This document shows, one piece after another, positions 24,569 to 31,607 of a stretch of 64,000 nt of DNA (its first letter is position 1; the number at the start of each line of letters is the position of its first letter). Made by a program: the position numbers and the translations under genes. The DNA is from WHSV01 sp050693895 (GTDB lineage: Bacteria > Actinomycetota > CADDZG01 > WHSQ01): assembly GCA_050693895.1 (NCBI GenBank), contig JBOGWS010000104.1:13994-77993 (forward strand). Direction: 5' to 3'. Below the pieces are notes generated by a model that did not search any database, was not told the origin of the DNA, and saw nothing but the letters and a program-made list of their open reading frames with translations.

Positions 24569-25530
24569 GTCACATGGACGATCTGTACGACGCGCTCGTC
24601 GAGGTCGCACGAGGCTCCGTCCGGCGTTCCCGTCCTCTGGCTCGGTTCACGACCTACCGGCTCGGTGGCCCCGCCGAGATATACGTCGAACCCGCCGACC
24701 TCAAGGATCTCATCGCTCTGACCGCCGAGCTACGAACGTTCGATCCCGCGGGCGAGATTCCCGTCCTGGTCGTCGGACGCGGGTCCAACATGGTCATCTC
24801 GGACCTCGGCTGGCCGGGCATCGCTCTGCGGCTCGGCCAGCCGTTCGCTGCCCTGGATCCGATAGCCGGGGATCCGACGAGCTTCGACGTCGGGGCCGGC
24901 AAGCCCCTCCCGCTCGTCGCCAATTGGTCGGCCCGCAGAGGGCTCGCCGGGATGGAGTGGGCCGTGGGTGTGCCGGGCTCCATCGGGGGGGCCGTCCGCA
25001 TGAACGCCGGAGCCAACGGGAGCGATCTGGCCGCAAGCCTGGTGCACGCAACGGTCATCGGTCTGGACACCGGCGAGATGGGCGCGCGGACGGGCGAACA
25101 GCTCGCGCTGAGCTACCGGCACTCGAATCTCTCCGACCGGGAGATTGTCGTTTCGGCCAGGTTGAGGCTCTCATCCGAGCCTCGTGAGTCCATCCGGGCT
25201 CGAATGGACTCCTTCAGGAAACATCGCGCGGCCACCCAGCCGGGAGCGCTGCAGAACGCCGGGAGCACGTTCAAGAACCCCCAGGGAGACTCCGCCGGCA
25301 GGCTGGTCGACGCGGCCGGACTGAAGGGATATCGCGTCGGCGGCGCGTCGGTGTCGGCCGTCCACGCCAATTTCTTTATGGCCGACGACACCGCAACTGC
25401 CCAGGATGTGTTCGATCTAATCCACGATGTCCGGCGCAAGGTAAACGATGCTTTCGGTGTGGCACTCACTCCGGAGGTCAGATTCGTTGGACCCTTTGCC
25501 GGGCGGAAGATCGAGGTGTACCCGACGTGA
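24565..25530 (+). CDS. murB: UDP-N-acetylenolpyruvoylglucosamine reductase MurB
   Basis: 321 residues. FAD-binding motifs VVGRGSNMVISD and GAGKPLP, then GMEWAVGVPGSIGGAVRMNAGANGS in part, YRHSNL, the active-site Ser region NAGSTFKNP and GARVSA-like GGASVSAVHANF near the end, with a C-terminal Glu (TPEVRFVG). It is a type I/II MurB without large gaps. GTG start, overlapping murC. Confidence 0.95.
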   Translation: MSHMDDLYDALVEVARGSVRRSRPLARFTTYRLGGPAEIYVEPADLKDLIALTAELRTFDPAGEIPVLVVGRGSNMVISDLGWPGIALRLGQPFAALDPIAGDPTSFDVGAGKPLPLVANWSARRGLAGMEWAVGVPGSIGGAVRMNAGANGSDLAASLVHATVIGLDTGEMGARTGEQLALSYRHSNLSDREIVVSARLRLSSEPRESIRARMDSFRKHRAATQPGALQNAGSTFKNPQGDSAGRLVDAAGLKGYRVGGASVSAVHANFFMADDTATAQDVFDLIHDVRRKVNDAFGVALTPEVRFVGPFAGRKIEVYPT

Positions 25531-26303
25531 ACGATTCGGCCATCAGGACGAGGACCGACCCTCGCATCAGCCGGCGGCGAAAGGCCGTGGCGCGCACGAA
25601 GAAGCGCCGGACAATCGTGCGCGCGCTCATCGTCGCCGGTGTAGCGCTGGCCGTATGGGTGGCCTTCTTCTCGCCGCTGTTGGCAATCAAGGAGGTCAAG
25701 TTGTCGGGCGCGGAACACACGACCTCGGCCGATGTGGCGCGCGTCGTGGATCTCGATTCCTCCGACAATCTCCTGCTGCTCTCAACCAACGAGGTCGCGA
25801 CCGCGGTCAAGTCGCTTCCGTGGGTGAAGTCGGTGTCGGTCGATCGGAAGCTCCCCGGAACTGTGCGGCTGTCGGTCACCGAGAGGACACCGGCAATGGC
25901 GGTCGCAATTGGGGAGGAGCGGTACTTGATCGACCGGAGGTCGCGCGTCCTATCGTCGACCGAGGCCGCCGAGGGAGTCCCCGTGCTCGCCGGGCTTCAG
26001 GTGGGTTTGCCCGAGCCGGGGGATCGCTTGTCCTCGGCGCAGTTGAGGAGCGCGCTCCAGGCCTTCACTGCGATGCCGCGCAGGCTGCGCCGTGACGTCC
26101 AAGCGGTGTTCGCGCCGACGGTCGAGCGCATCACGTTTCAGTTGTCGGACGGCATCCAGGTGCGCTACGGCGCCGCCGAGGACATGGCGTCAAAGAACGA
26201 GGTGCTCCGGATCCTGTTGACCCGCCTTCGCAGGGAGGGGCGCGGCACGGTCTACGTCGACGTGCGCGTGCCCGAGGCGCCCGCGGTCTCGCCGCTGCCG
26301 TAG
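25527..26303 (+). CDS. ftsQ: Division protein FtsQ (POTRA domain)
   Basis: 258 residues. Basic cytoplasmic tail, one membrane helix (about 35-55, ALIVAGVALAVWVAFF), then a POTRA domain beginning LAIKEVKLSGAEHTTSADVARVV and the beta domain with SVDRKLPGTVRLSVTER. Works in the FtsQLB bridge that activates FtsWI. GTG start overlapping murB. It ends the first dcw transcript: a strong hairpin follows. Confidence 0.9.
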   Translation: MNDSAIRTRTDPRISRRRKAVARTKKRRTIVRALIVAGVALAVWVAFFSPLLAIKEVKLSGAEHTTSADVARVVDLDSSDNLLLLSTNEVATAVKSLPWVKSVSVDRKLPGTVRLSVTERTPAMAVAIGEERYLIDRRSRVLSSTEAAEGVPVLAGLQVGLPEPGDRLSSAQLRSALQAFTAMPRRLRRDVQAVFAPTVERITFQLSDGIQVRYGAAEDMASKNEVLRILLTRLRREGRGTVYVDVRVPEAPAVSPLP

Positions 26304-26325
26304 CTTTGCCTGCTACAGATGATCC

Positions 26326-26347
26326 GCGGTCGCCCGAGGGCGACCGC
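26326..26347 (+). terminator. Strong hairpin after ftsQ
   Basis: GCGGTCGCCC and GGGCGACCGC pair perfectly around a two-base centre, 22 bases past the ftsQ stop. There is no long T run, so termination is inferred from stem strength. Confidence 0.6.
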
Positions 26348-26413
26348 TCCCTTCCCCGACAAATTGTTGCCCTCAGGCACTCCGCACTCCGGCGGACGGG
26401 CCGAGGGGCAGCA

Positions 26414-26467
26414 ATCTGCTGAAACGGAAGCGCTCGCCTTGGCGAGCGCGGGAAACCTGTAGCAGAT
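26414..26467 (+). other. Nested inverted repeats in the ftsQ-ftsZ gap
   Basis: An outer stem ATCTGCT/AGCAGAT (26414-26420 and 26461-26467) encloses a perfect 9-base hairpin GCGCTCGCC/GGCGAGCGC (26430-26449), with GAAACGG and GGGAAACC flanks. AAAAA follows. CTGCTACAG at 26310 is the complement of CTGTAGCAG at 26457, allowing an alternative pairing. It could be a small structured RNA, a leader element or a second terminator; I cannot match it to a known riboswitch. Confidence 0.4.
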
Positions 26468-26479
26468 AAAAAGGCGCGG

Positions 26480-26507
26480 TTGACGCGCACCCCCCGAGTG
26501 TTATATT
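26480..26507 (+). promoter_or_regulatory. Probable ftsZ promoter
   Basis: TTGACG (26480-26485), a 16-base spacer and TATATT (26502-26507), about 150 bases before ftsZ. A second TTGACA at 26527-26532 with nearby TATAAC (26537) may be a further start region, but the spacing is not standard. Confidence 0.6.
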
Positions 26508-26656
26508 CCTCAACCCAACGTGTAGGTTGACATAACTATAACCCTTTAGTGAAGAGTGAGTCGTTGATCCACCCCGTCTGACCTGGGCATTCGCAACGGG
26601 AGGCATCGCAAGCTCCAAGGCTCAATTCGGAATCAAGGGTGGGAGAGGAGGTCGTA

Positions 26657-27775
26657 ATGGCCACGGGCCCGCAGAACTACCTCGCAGTCATCAAGGTGGT
26701 CGGCATCGGAGGAGGCGGCGTGAACGCCGTCAATCGCATGATCGAGGTCGGACTCAAGGGCGTCGAGTTCGTCGCGGTCAACACTGATGCGCAGGCGCTA
26801 CTGATGTCCGACGCGGACGTGAAGCTCGACATCGGACGCGAGCTCACGCGCGGCCTCGGCGCGGGCGCCGACCCGGAGATCGGACGCCAGGCGGCCGAGG
26901 ACCATCGCGAGGAGATGGAGGAGGTCCTCAAAGGTGCCGACATGGTGTTCATCACCGCCGGCAAGGGCGGCGGCACCGGCACGGGTGGTGCCCCGATCGT
27001 GGCCGAGATCGCCAAGTCGGTAGGCGCGCTCACAATCGGTGTGGTGACCCGGCCGTTCACGTTCGAGGGCCGTCAACGCGCGATCAAGGCCGAGCAGGGC
27101 ATCGCGTCTTTGAAGGAGAAGGTCGACACCCTCATCGTGATTCCGAACGACCGGTTGCTGGATGTCGGCGACGCAACCACCTCGGTCCTCGAGGCCTTCC
27201 GTATGGCCGACGAGGTTCTCCTCCAGGGGGTCCAGGGAATCACCGATCTGATCACAACGCCCGGGCTCATCAACCTCGACTTCGCCGACGTCAAAGCGGT
27301 CATGACCGACGCGGGCTCTTCCTTGATGGGCATCGGCCAGGCGCGCGGTGACGACCGTGCGTCGGAGGCCGCGAAGGCGGCGATCTCATCGCCGTTGCTC
27401 GAGGCCTCGATCGAGGGTGCGCGCGGCGTGCTGCTTAACATCGCCGGCGGATCCGATCTGGGGCTCTTCGAGGTCAACGAGGCGGCCCAGATCATCAGCC
27501 AGGCCGCGCACCAGGACGCAAACATCATCTTCGGTGCGGTCGTCGACGACACGCTGGGGGACGAGGTTCGGGTCACGGTCATCGCCGCGGGCTTCGATCG
27601 CTGGGGTGCCAGGGAGGACGAGGAGATCGTTCGCCCCGACGAGGACATCTTCTCGAGGTCACTTGACAAACCGCAGGAACCGGCGCTGTCCCTCGGGGGT
27701 GACGAGGAGTCGGAACGCATCGTGTTCGATGCCGAAGACGACCTCGACATCCCCTCCTTCCTGCGCAACGAGTAG
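26657..27775 (+). CDS. ftsZ: Cell division GTPase FtsZ
   Basis: 372 residues. Tubulin-like GTPase forming the Z ring. GIGGGGVNAVNRMIE, the tubulin signature GKGGGTGTGGAP, and the T7 loop NLDFADVKAVM are present, with a C-terminal linker ending in the conserved peptide DDLDIPSFLRNE, the SepF/partner-binding tail. The ATG at 26657 has GAGGAGG upstream; a start at 26639 is possible but lacks a site. It has its own promoter and a strong terminator after it. No ftsA lies upstream, in line with SepF acting as membrane anchor. Confidence 0.98.
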   Translation: MATGPQNYLAVIKVVGIGGGGVNAVNRMIEVGLKGVEFVAVNTDAQALLMSDADVKLDIGRELTRGLGAGADPEIGRQAAEDHREEMEEVLKGADMVFITAGKGGGTGTGGAPIVAEIAKSVGALTIGVVTRPFTFEGRQRAIKAEQGIASLKEKVDTLIVIPNDRLLDVGDATTSVLEAFRMADEVLLQGVQGITDLITTPGLINLDFADVKAVMTDAGSSLMGIGQARGDDRASEAAKAAISSPLLEASIEGARGVLLNIAGGSDLGLFEVNEAAQIISQAAHQDANIIFGAVVDDTLGDEVRVTVIAAGFDRWGAREDEEIVRPDEDIFSRSLDKPQEPALSLGGDEESERIVFDAEDDLDIPSFLRNE

Positions 27776-27799
27776 GCCGCTTCACGCAGAACTTCCCCA

Positions 27800-27825
27800 C
27801 GAGCGGGGCCTTCGGGTCCCGCTCG
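27800..27825 (+). terminator. Terminator after ftsZ
   Basis: CGAGCGGG-GCC and GG-TCCCGCTCG form a long stem closed by a TTCG tetraloop, followed by TCTTCATT. It lies 24 bases past the ftsZ stop. Confidence 0.75.
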
Positions 27826-27861
27826 TCTTCATTGGTCGCGCCGCTGCGGGAGACTGCAAGC

Positions 27862-28608
27862 ATGCAAACGCAGGCAACACTGCTCGAGGTGCACGCGGGC
27901 GGCCTTCGCTTCCTCACCGACCGGCGTGCGCGCGACCGAGGCGTTCTCGTCGCGTTCAGCGACCGCAACGGCGGGGTCAGCGATGCACCGTTTGACACCT
28001 TGAACATCTCGAGGAGTGTCGGCGACCCGGATCAGGCGGCCACGAACCGGGGGCGTGTGGCGGCCGCACTGGGCTTCGATGTCGACTCACTCGCTCATGT
28101 CAGGCAGGTTCACGGAGCAGAGGTCGTCGAAGCGCCCGCCGGGTGCTCGGGTGTGCAGGGGGAGGGCGACGGGCTCGTCGCCCGTGATCAGGGTGTCGTT
28201 TGTGGTGTTCTCACCGCGGACTGCGTTCCGGTGCTGCTCGAAGGCAACGGGAGCGTGGCCGCTTTGCACGCGGGGTGGCGCGGGCTGGTCGCCGGCATCC
28301 TGGAACGGGGAGTTGAGGAAGTGGGCCCGGTGGCCGCGGCGTGGATAGGTCCGAGCATCCACGCTTGCTGTTACGAGGTGGGCGACGAGGTCATAGGCGC
28401 GTTCGCGCGGGCGGGTCTGCCGGTCGCCGGGCCGCGCCGAGTCGATCCATCCGCCGCGGCCCTCGCCGCGCTGCAGCGAGCGGGCGTTACCAACATCGCC
28501 CGCTCCGAGGAGTGCACTTCGTGCGGATCGAACTACTTCTCATACAGACGCGATGGTGAGACCGGCCGCCAGGGGGCCTTCGTATCGTTGCCGGCGTCCG
28601 AAAAATGA
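27862..28608 (+). CDS. pgeF: YfiH/LACC1 family purine nucleoside phosphorylase-like protein
   Basis: 248 residues. The family binds zinc or copper through His and Cys residues; VRQVHGAEV, LTADCVPVLLE, LHAGWRGLVAG and CTSCGSNYFSYRRDGETGR are all visible. Members have been described as multicopper-like oxidases, as purine nucleoside-processing enzymes, and as PgeF, which edits peptidoglycan precursors carrying L-Ser; the location after ftsZ fits the last. ATG 27862 has GGGAG upstream. ATGA overlap with yggS. Confidence 0.88.
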   Translation: MQTQATLLEVHAGGLRFLTDRRARDRGVLVAFSDRNGGVSDAPFDTLNISRSVGDPDQAATNRGRVAAALGFDVDSLAHVRQVHGAEVVEAPAGCSGVQGEGDGLVARDQGVVCGVLTADCVPVLLEGNGSVAALHAGWRGLVAGILERGVEEVGPVAAAWIGPSIHACCYEVGDEVIGAFARAGLPVAGPRRVDPSAAALAALQRAGVTNIARSEECTSCGSNYFSYRRDGETGRQGAFVSLPASEK

Positions 28609-29288
28609 CGCTTTCAGAGAATCTCGAGAACGTGCGCAGGTCGATCGGGGAGGCCGCCCGGCGAGCTGGTCGTTCCGCCGGCGACGTGACTCTGGTCGCG
28701 GTTACCAAGACATGGCCCGCGGACGTCGTGCTCGAGGCGATCGGGGCAGGAGTCACGGACCTTGGGGAGAATCGCGCTCAGGAGTTCAAGGAGAAGGTCA
28801 CGATTCTCGGCGACAGGGCGCGCTGGCACTTCATCGGTCACCTGCAGACGAACAAGGTTCGCAACGTGGTGGGGTCGTGCGTGCTCATTCATTCCGTCGA
28901 TCGTCTGGGCCTGGCGGAGTCGATCGCGCGCAGAGCTACGGCCGCCGACGAGGAGCAGGCCGTGCTGATCGAGGTGAACGTGGCCCGGGATCCGAACAAG
29001 CACGGCGTCGAACCTGCGCGGGCCGTCGCTCTAGCTCTCGAGATCGAGAAGCTCGAAGGGGTTCGCGTCGGGGGGCTAATGACCATGCCGCCTTACCCTG
29101 AGGACCCCGAACAGTCCCGGCCCCACTACAAGGAGCTTGCGGCTTTGTCGGCCCAGCTCGTCGCCGAGTTGCCCGGAGCGGGCTCGCTGTCGATGGGCAT
29201 GTCGCGCGACTTCGAGGTCGCGATCGAAGAGGGCGCCACCATCGTCAGGGTGGGAACGGCCATTTTCGGTTCCAGGGCTGGGCGCTGA
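28605..29288 (+). CDS. YggS/PROSC family pyridoxal-phosphate homeostasis protein
   Basis: 227 residues, single-domain alanine racemase-like barrel. The PLP lysine lies in VTLVAVTKTWP, followed by LGENRAQEFKEK, WHFIGHLQTNK, IHSVDRLGLA, GLMTMPP and SMGMSRDFEVAIEEGATIVRVG in part. It buffers cellular PLP and commonly sits in this sepF neighbourhood in Actinomycetota. Four-base overlap with pgeF; a small hairpin (29304-29318, GCCGC/GCGGC) follows the stop. Confidence 0.93.
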   Translation: MTLSENLENVRRSIGEAARRAGRSAGDVTLVAVTKTWPADVVLEAIGAGVTDLGENRAQEFKEKVTILGDRARWHFIGHLQTNKVRNVVGSCVLIHSVDRLGLAESIARRATAADEEQAVLIEVNVARDPNKHGVEPARAVALALEIEKLEGVRVGGLMTMPPYPEDPEQSRPHYKELAALSAQLVAELPGAGSLSMGMSRDFEVAIEEGATIVRVGTAIFGSRAGR

Positions 29289-29381
29289 GCCTCTTCGTGC
29301 GGAGCCGCCCTGAGCGGCCGAAAAGAGACCAAGTTCGCTCATTAACGCTTCGATCCTCCGGTCATGGATATCCTTGTGACC

Positions 29382-29894
29382 ATGCCAGGTGTTTGGAAGA
29401 AGACTCTCGTCTACCTCGGGCTCGCTGAGGACGACGAGTACGACGAGTACGCATACGACGACCTCGGTCCCGACGACGCCGAGCGCGACAGGGACAATGC
29501 GCCTGTGCGCCGCCTTCCAGAGCGCGACCGGAGACGCGACCGCGAGGAGGGCGAGCTCGGACCTCGCGATCGCGACGCGGTCGTCCGGGCGATGCCGTCC
29601 ACGGGCACCGGCACTCCGAGGGTGCACCTGGTCACTCCCACCGCGTTCAACGATGCTCAAGAGGTGGGGGACAAGTTCCGGGATGGGTTCTCGGTGCTGA
29701 TGAACCTGCAGGCCGCAAATCCCGACCTGTCGCGCCGGCTGGTGGATTTTGCGAGCGGCCTCGCCTACGGTCTGTCGGGGTCGATGCAACCTGTGGCCGA
29801 CAAGGTCTTTCTCATCTCACCTCAGGGCGTTGAGGTGTCGGCCGAGGAACGCAGGCGGCTTGTTGAAGAGCGCGGCTTCTTCAACCAACTCTAG
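29382..29894 (+). CDS. sepF: Cell division protein SepF
   Basis: 170 residues. N-terminal amphipathic membrane-binding helix (MPGVWKKTLVYLGLAED), an acidic then charged linker (about 15-75), and the C-terminal SepF domain (VHLVTPTAFNDAQEVGDKF through RRLVDFASGLAYGLSGSMQ in part). It anchors FtsZ to the membrane in bacteria without FtsA, as here. The ATG at 29382 starts the conserved helix; one at 29364 would add six residues. Confidence 0.94.
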   Translation: MPGVWKKTLVYLGLAEDDEYDEYAYDDLGPDDAERDRDNAPVRRLPERDRRRDREEGELGPRDRDAVVRAMPSTGTGTPRVHLVTPTAFNDAQEVGDKFRDGFSVLMNLQAANPDLSRRLVDFASGLAYGLSGSMQPVADKVFLISPQGVEVSAEERRRLVEERGFFNQL

Positions 29895-29908
29895 CCCTTC
29901 GGAGACGC

Positions 29909-30163
29909 GTGGATATCGGCTGCTTCATCGCTCAACTTCTGTCCATCTACACACTCATCCTCTTCGTGAGGATCATCCTCAGCTTCTTCACTCAGTTTCG
30001 TGCCCCCCCGTCCGGGCTGGGACCGATCCTGAAGGTGATCTACGACCTCACCGAGCCCGTGTTGGGTATCGCACGGCGTTACATCCCGCCGTTCGGCATG
30101 CTCGACCTGAGTCCCCTCGTGGTCTTCATCCTCATCAGGATCCTGCAGACCGTCATCTGTTAG
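29909..30163 (+). CDS. YggT family membrane protein
   Basis: 84 residues with two hydrophobic segments: FIAQLLSIYTLILFVRIILSF and LSPLVVFILIRILQTVI. The amphipathic stretch YDLTEPVLGIARRYIPP between them is the YggT hallmark. The role is not settled; it is a steady companion of sepF and divIVA. GTG start 14 bases after sepF. Confidence 0.88.
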   Translation: MDIGCFIAQLLSIYTLILFVRIILSFFTQFRAPPSGLGPILKVIYDLTEPVLGIARRYIPPFGMLDLSPLVVFILIRILQTVIC

Positions 30164-30227
30164 ATGGCAGCAGAAAAGCCGTCGGGCGTGAGCTTCTGCG
30201 ATACTGCCCCGATGGAGGGAGATTGAG

Positions 30228-31166
30228 ATGGAACTGGTTCCACGAGAGATCCACGACAAGCAATTCCACGACGAGTGGCGCGGCTACAACCGCGAGGAGG
30301 TCGACGACTTTCTGGACCGCGTGGCCGATTCGCTCGACCAGAGTCAACGTTCGAACCAATCTCTGACCGAGCGAGTGCGTCAGCTCGAGAGCCAGTTGGC
30401 CCAGGCGCGCGAGGGTGAGCAGATGCTCAAGAAGACCCTCGTCACCGCGCAGCATCACGCGGAGGAGGCCGTTGCAGCAGCGCGCTCCAAGGCCGACAAG
30501 ATGGTCGCCGAGGCCGGGGAGCGGGGGCGCGCTTTGTTGGATGAGGCGCGCTCCAAGGCCAGCTCGATCGAGTCGGAGGCGCGCAGGCGGGCCCAGGAGA
30601 CCGAGCGAGTAAGCGAACAGCGTCAGCGCGAGCTCGAGTCGTCGATCGAGAAGCTCCGCGCACTCGAGGTTGACACCAAGCAGAAGCTCAAGGCCTTCCT
30701 CGACGGACAGCAACGTTCGCTCACGTCGTTGAGCGAGCGCCGGAACGCGCTCGGAGGCACGACGACGGCGAGACCCGGATCCCCACGCGGGGCCGGCTCG
30801 GCGGGACCGCAACCTGGCGGGGCCGGCTCGGCGGGACCGCAACCTGGCGGGGCCGGGTCGGCGGGACCGCAACCTGGCGGGGCCGGGCAACCGCCTCCAC
30901 GGCGGCAACAATCCGCACCTGGTGCCACCCCGCCGCAGCAGCATTCACCGCCCCCGCAGGAGGGCCAAGGGCAGAGGCAAGAGTGGGCCGGCTCGGGGAC
31001 GGGCGCGGCCTCACCCGAGCGCCTGACAGGAGCGGACGCGGCCGGGCCATTGCTCGGTCAACCGCAAGACTCGCACGGGACCGAGTCACCCGCTCACGAA
31101 GGCGAGGATGAGGAGAGCGCGGCGCGGCGCACCCTTCGGTCGCTTTTCGGTCGCGACGAGGAGTAG
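30228..31166 (+). CDS. divIVA: DivIVA/Wag31 polar growth and septum-site protein
   Basis: 312 residues. The N-terminal membrane-sensing part (MELVPREIHDKQF, RGYNREEVDDFLDRVAD) is followed by a long coiled coil (about 35-165). A disordered C-terminal third is rich in Pro, Gln and Gly. That tail holds three-and-a-half GC elements (187-220, GGAGSAGPQP repeats), so its repeats are element-derived. It ends in a charged helix (ARRTLRSLFGRDEE). GGAGGGAG lies just before the ATG. Confidence 0.92.
   Translation: MELVPREIHDKQFHDEWRGYNREEVDDFLDRVADSLDQSQRSNQSLTERVRQLESQLAQAREGEQMLKKTLVTAQHHAEEAVAAARSKADKMVAEAGERGRALLDEARSKASSIESEARRRAQETERVSEQRQRELESSIEKLRALEVDTKQKLKAFLDGQQRSLTSLSERRNALGGTTTARPGSPRGAGSAGPQPGGAGSAGPQPGGAGSAGPQPGGAGQPPPRRQQSAPGATPPQQHSPPPQEGQGQRQEWAGSGTGAASPERLTGADAAGPLLGQPQDSHGTESPAHEGEDEESAARRTLRSLFGRDEE
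30786..30887 (+). repeat. GC hairpin element, three 30-base copies and a truncated fourth in divIVA
   Basis: Units 30786-30815, 30816-30845, 30846-30875 and a 12-base remnant. Arms CCG/CGG (subfamily B); the third copy has GGTCGG in the loop. ACCT joins the cores. Confidence 0.94.
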
Positions 31167-31169
31167 TCC

Positions 31170-31607
31170 GTGGTCGGACTCATCGCCGGTTCTCTTGTCC
31201 TGCTTGCGCTCGCGTCAGTAACGCTCGGATTCGGCTGGGTGGATGCGAACAGCGCGCTTGTGTGGGTGTCGATCCTCTGCAGTGCGGCAACGGCCGTCGC
31301 CCTGACCGCGGCGTACTCGAAGAGCAAGCAGATGGCCGACAGCGCGCGGCGGGCCCGAGACCCCCGGCGGGCGGCCCGGGGGAGGGGAGCGTCCGCGGGC
31401 GGCTTCGCTACGCAGGCCATGGCTCGGCCCGACAGGCGCAGCCGAGATCGCATGTCTCCCAACGACGGTGAGGTGGTCGCGGTCCCCGAGCGCAGGAAGT
31501 TCCATCGCCCCGACTGTCGCTACGCGCGCGTCAGGGGAGCCACGAAGATGACCAAGTCGAGCGCCCGTCGGCACAACTTCGACGCCTGCGGGATCTGCAA
31601 ACCCTGA
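31170..31607 (+). CDS. Membrane protein with Ada-like C-terminal metal-site motif
   Basis: 145 residues. Two membrane helices (about 2-23 and 28-50), a basic linker, and a C-terminal FHRPDCRYARVRG...DACGICKP pattern, where Cys, Cys and Cys recall the small Ada-type zinc knuckle seen at the end of many cell-surface proteins. The function is unknown. GTG start three bases after divIVA, so probably co-transcribed. It ends exactly where the convergent ileS ends. Confidence 0.7.
   Translation: MVGLIAGSLVLLALASVTLGFGWVDANSALVWVSILCSAATAVALTAAYSKSKQMADSARRARDPRRAARGRGASAGGFATQAMARPDRRSRDRMSPNDGEVVAVPERRKFHRPDCRYARVRGATKMTKSSARRHNFDACGICKP

Noticed and set aside
26304..26656. Lost ftsA gene
   Set aside because: No remnant is seen; lack of ftsA is normal for Actinomycetota, which use SepF.
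31418..31445. Diverged element in the membrane protein gene (reads MARPDRR)
   Set aside because: Resembles the GRARPDRR reading, but GCTCGGCC is followed by an insertion and the outer stem is absent; too weak to count.
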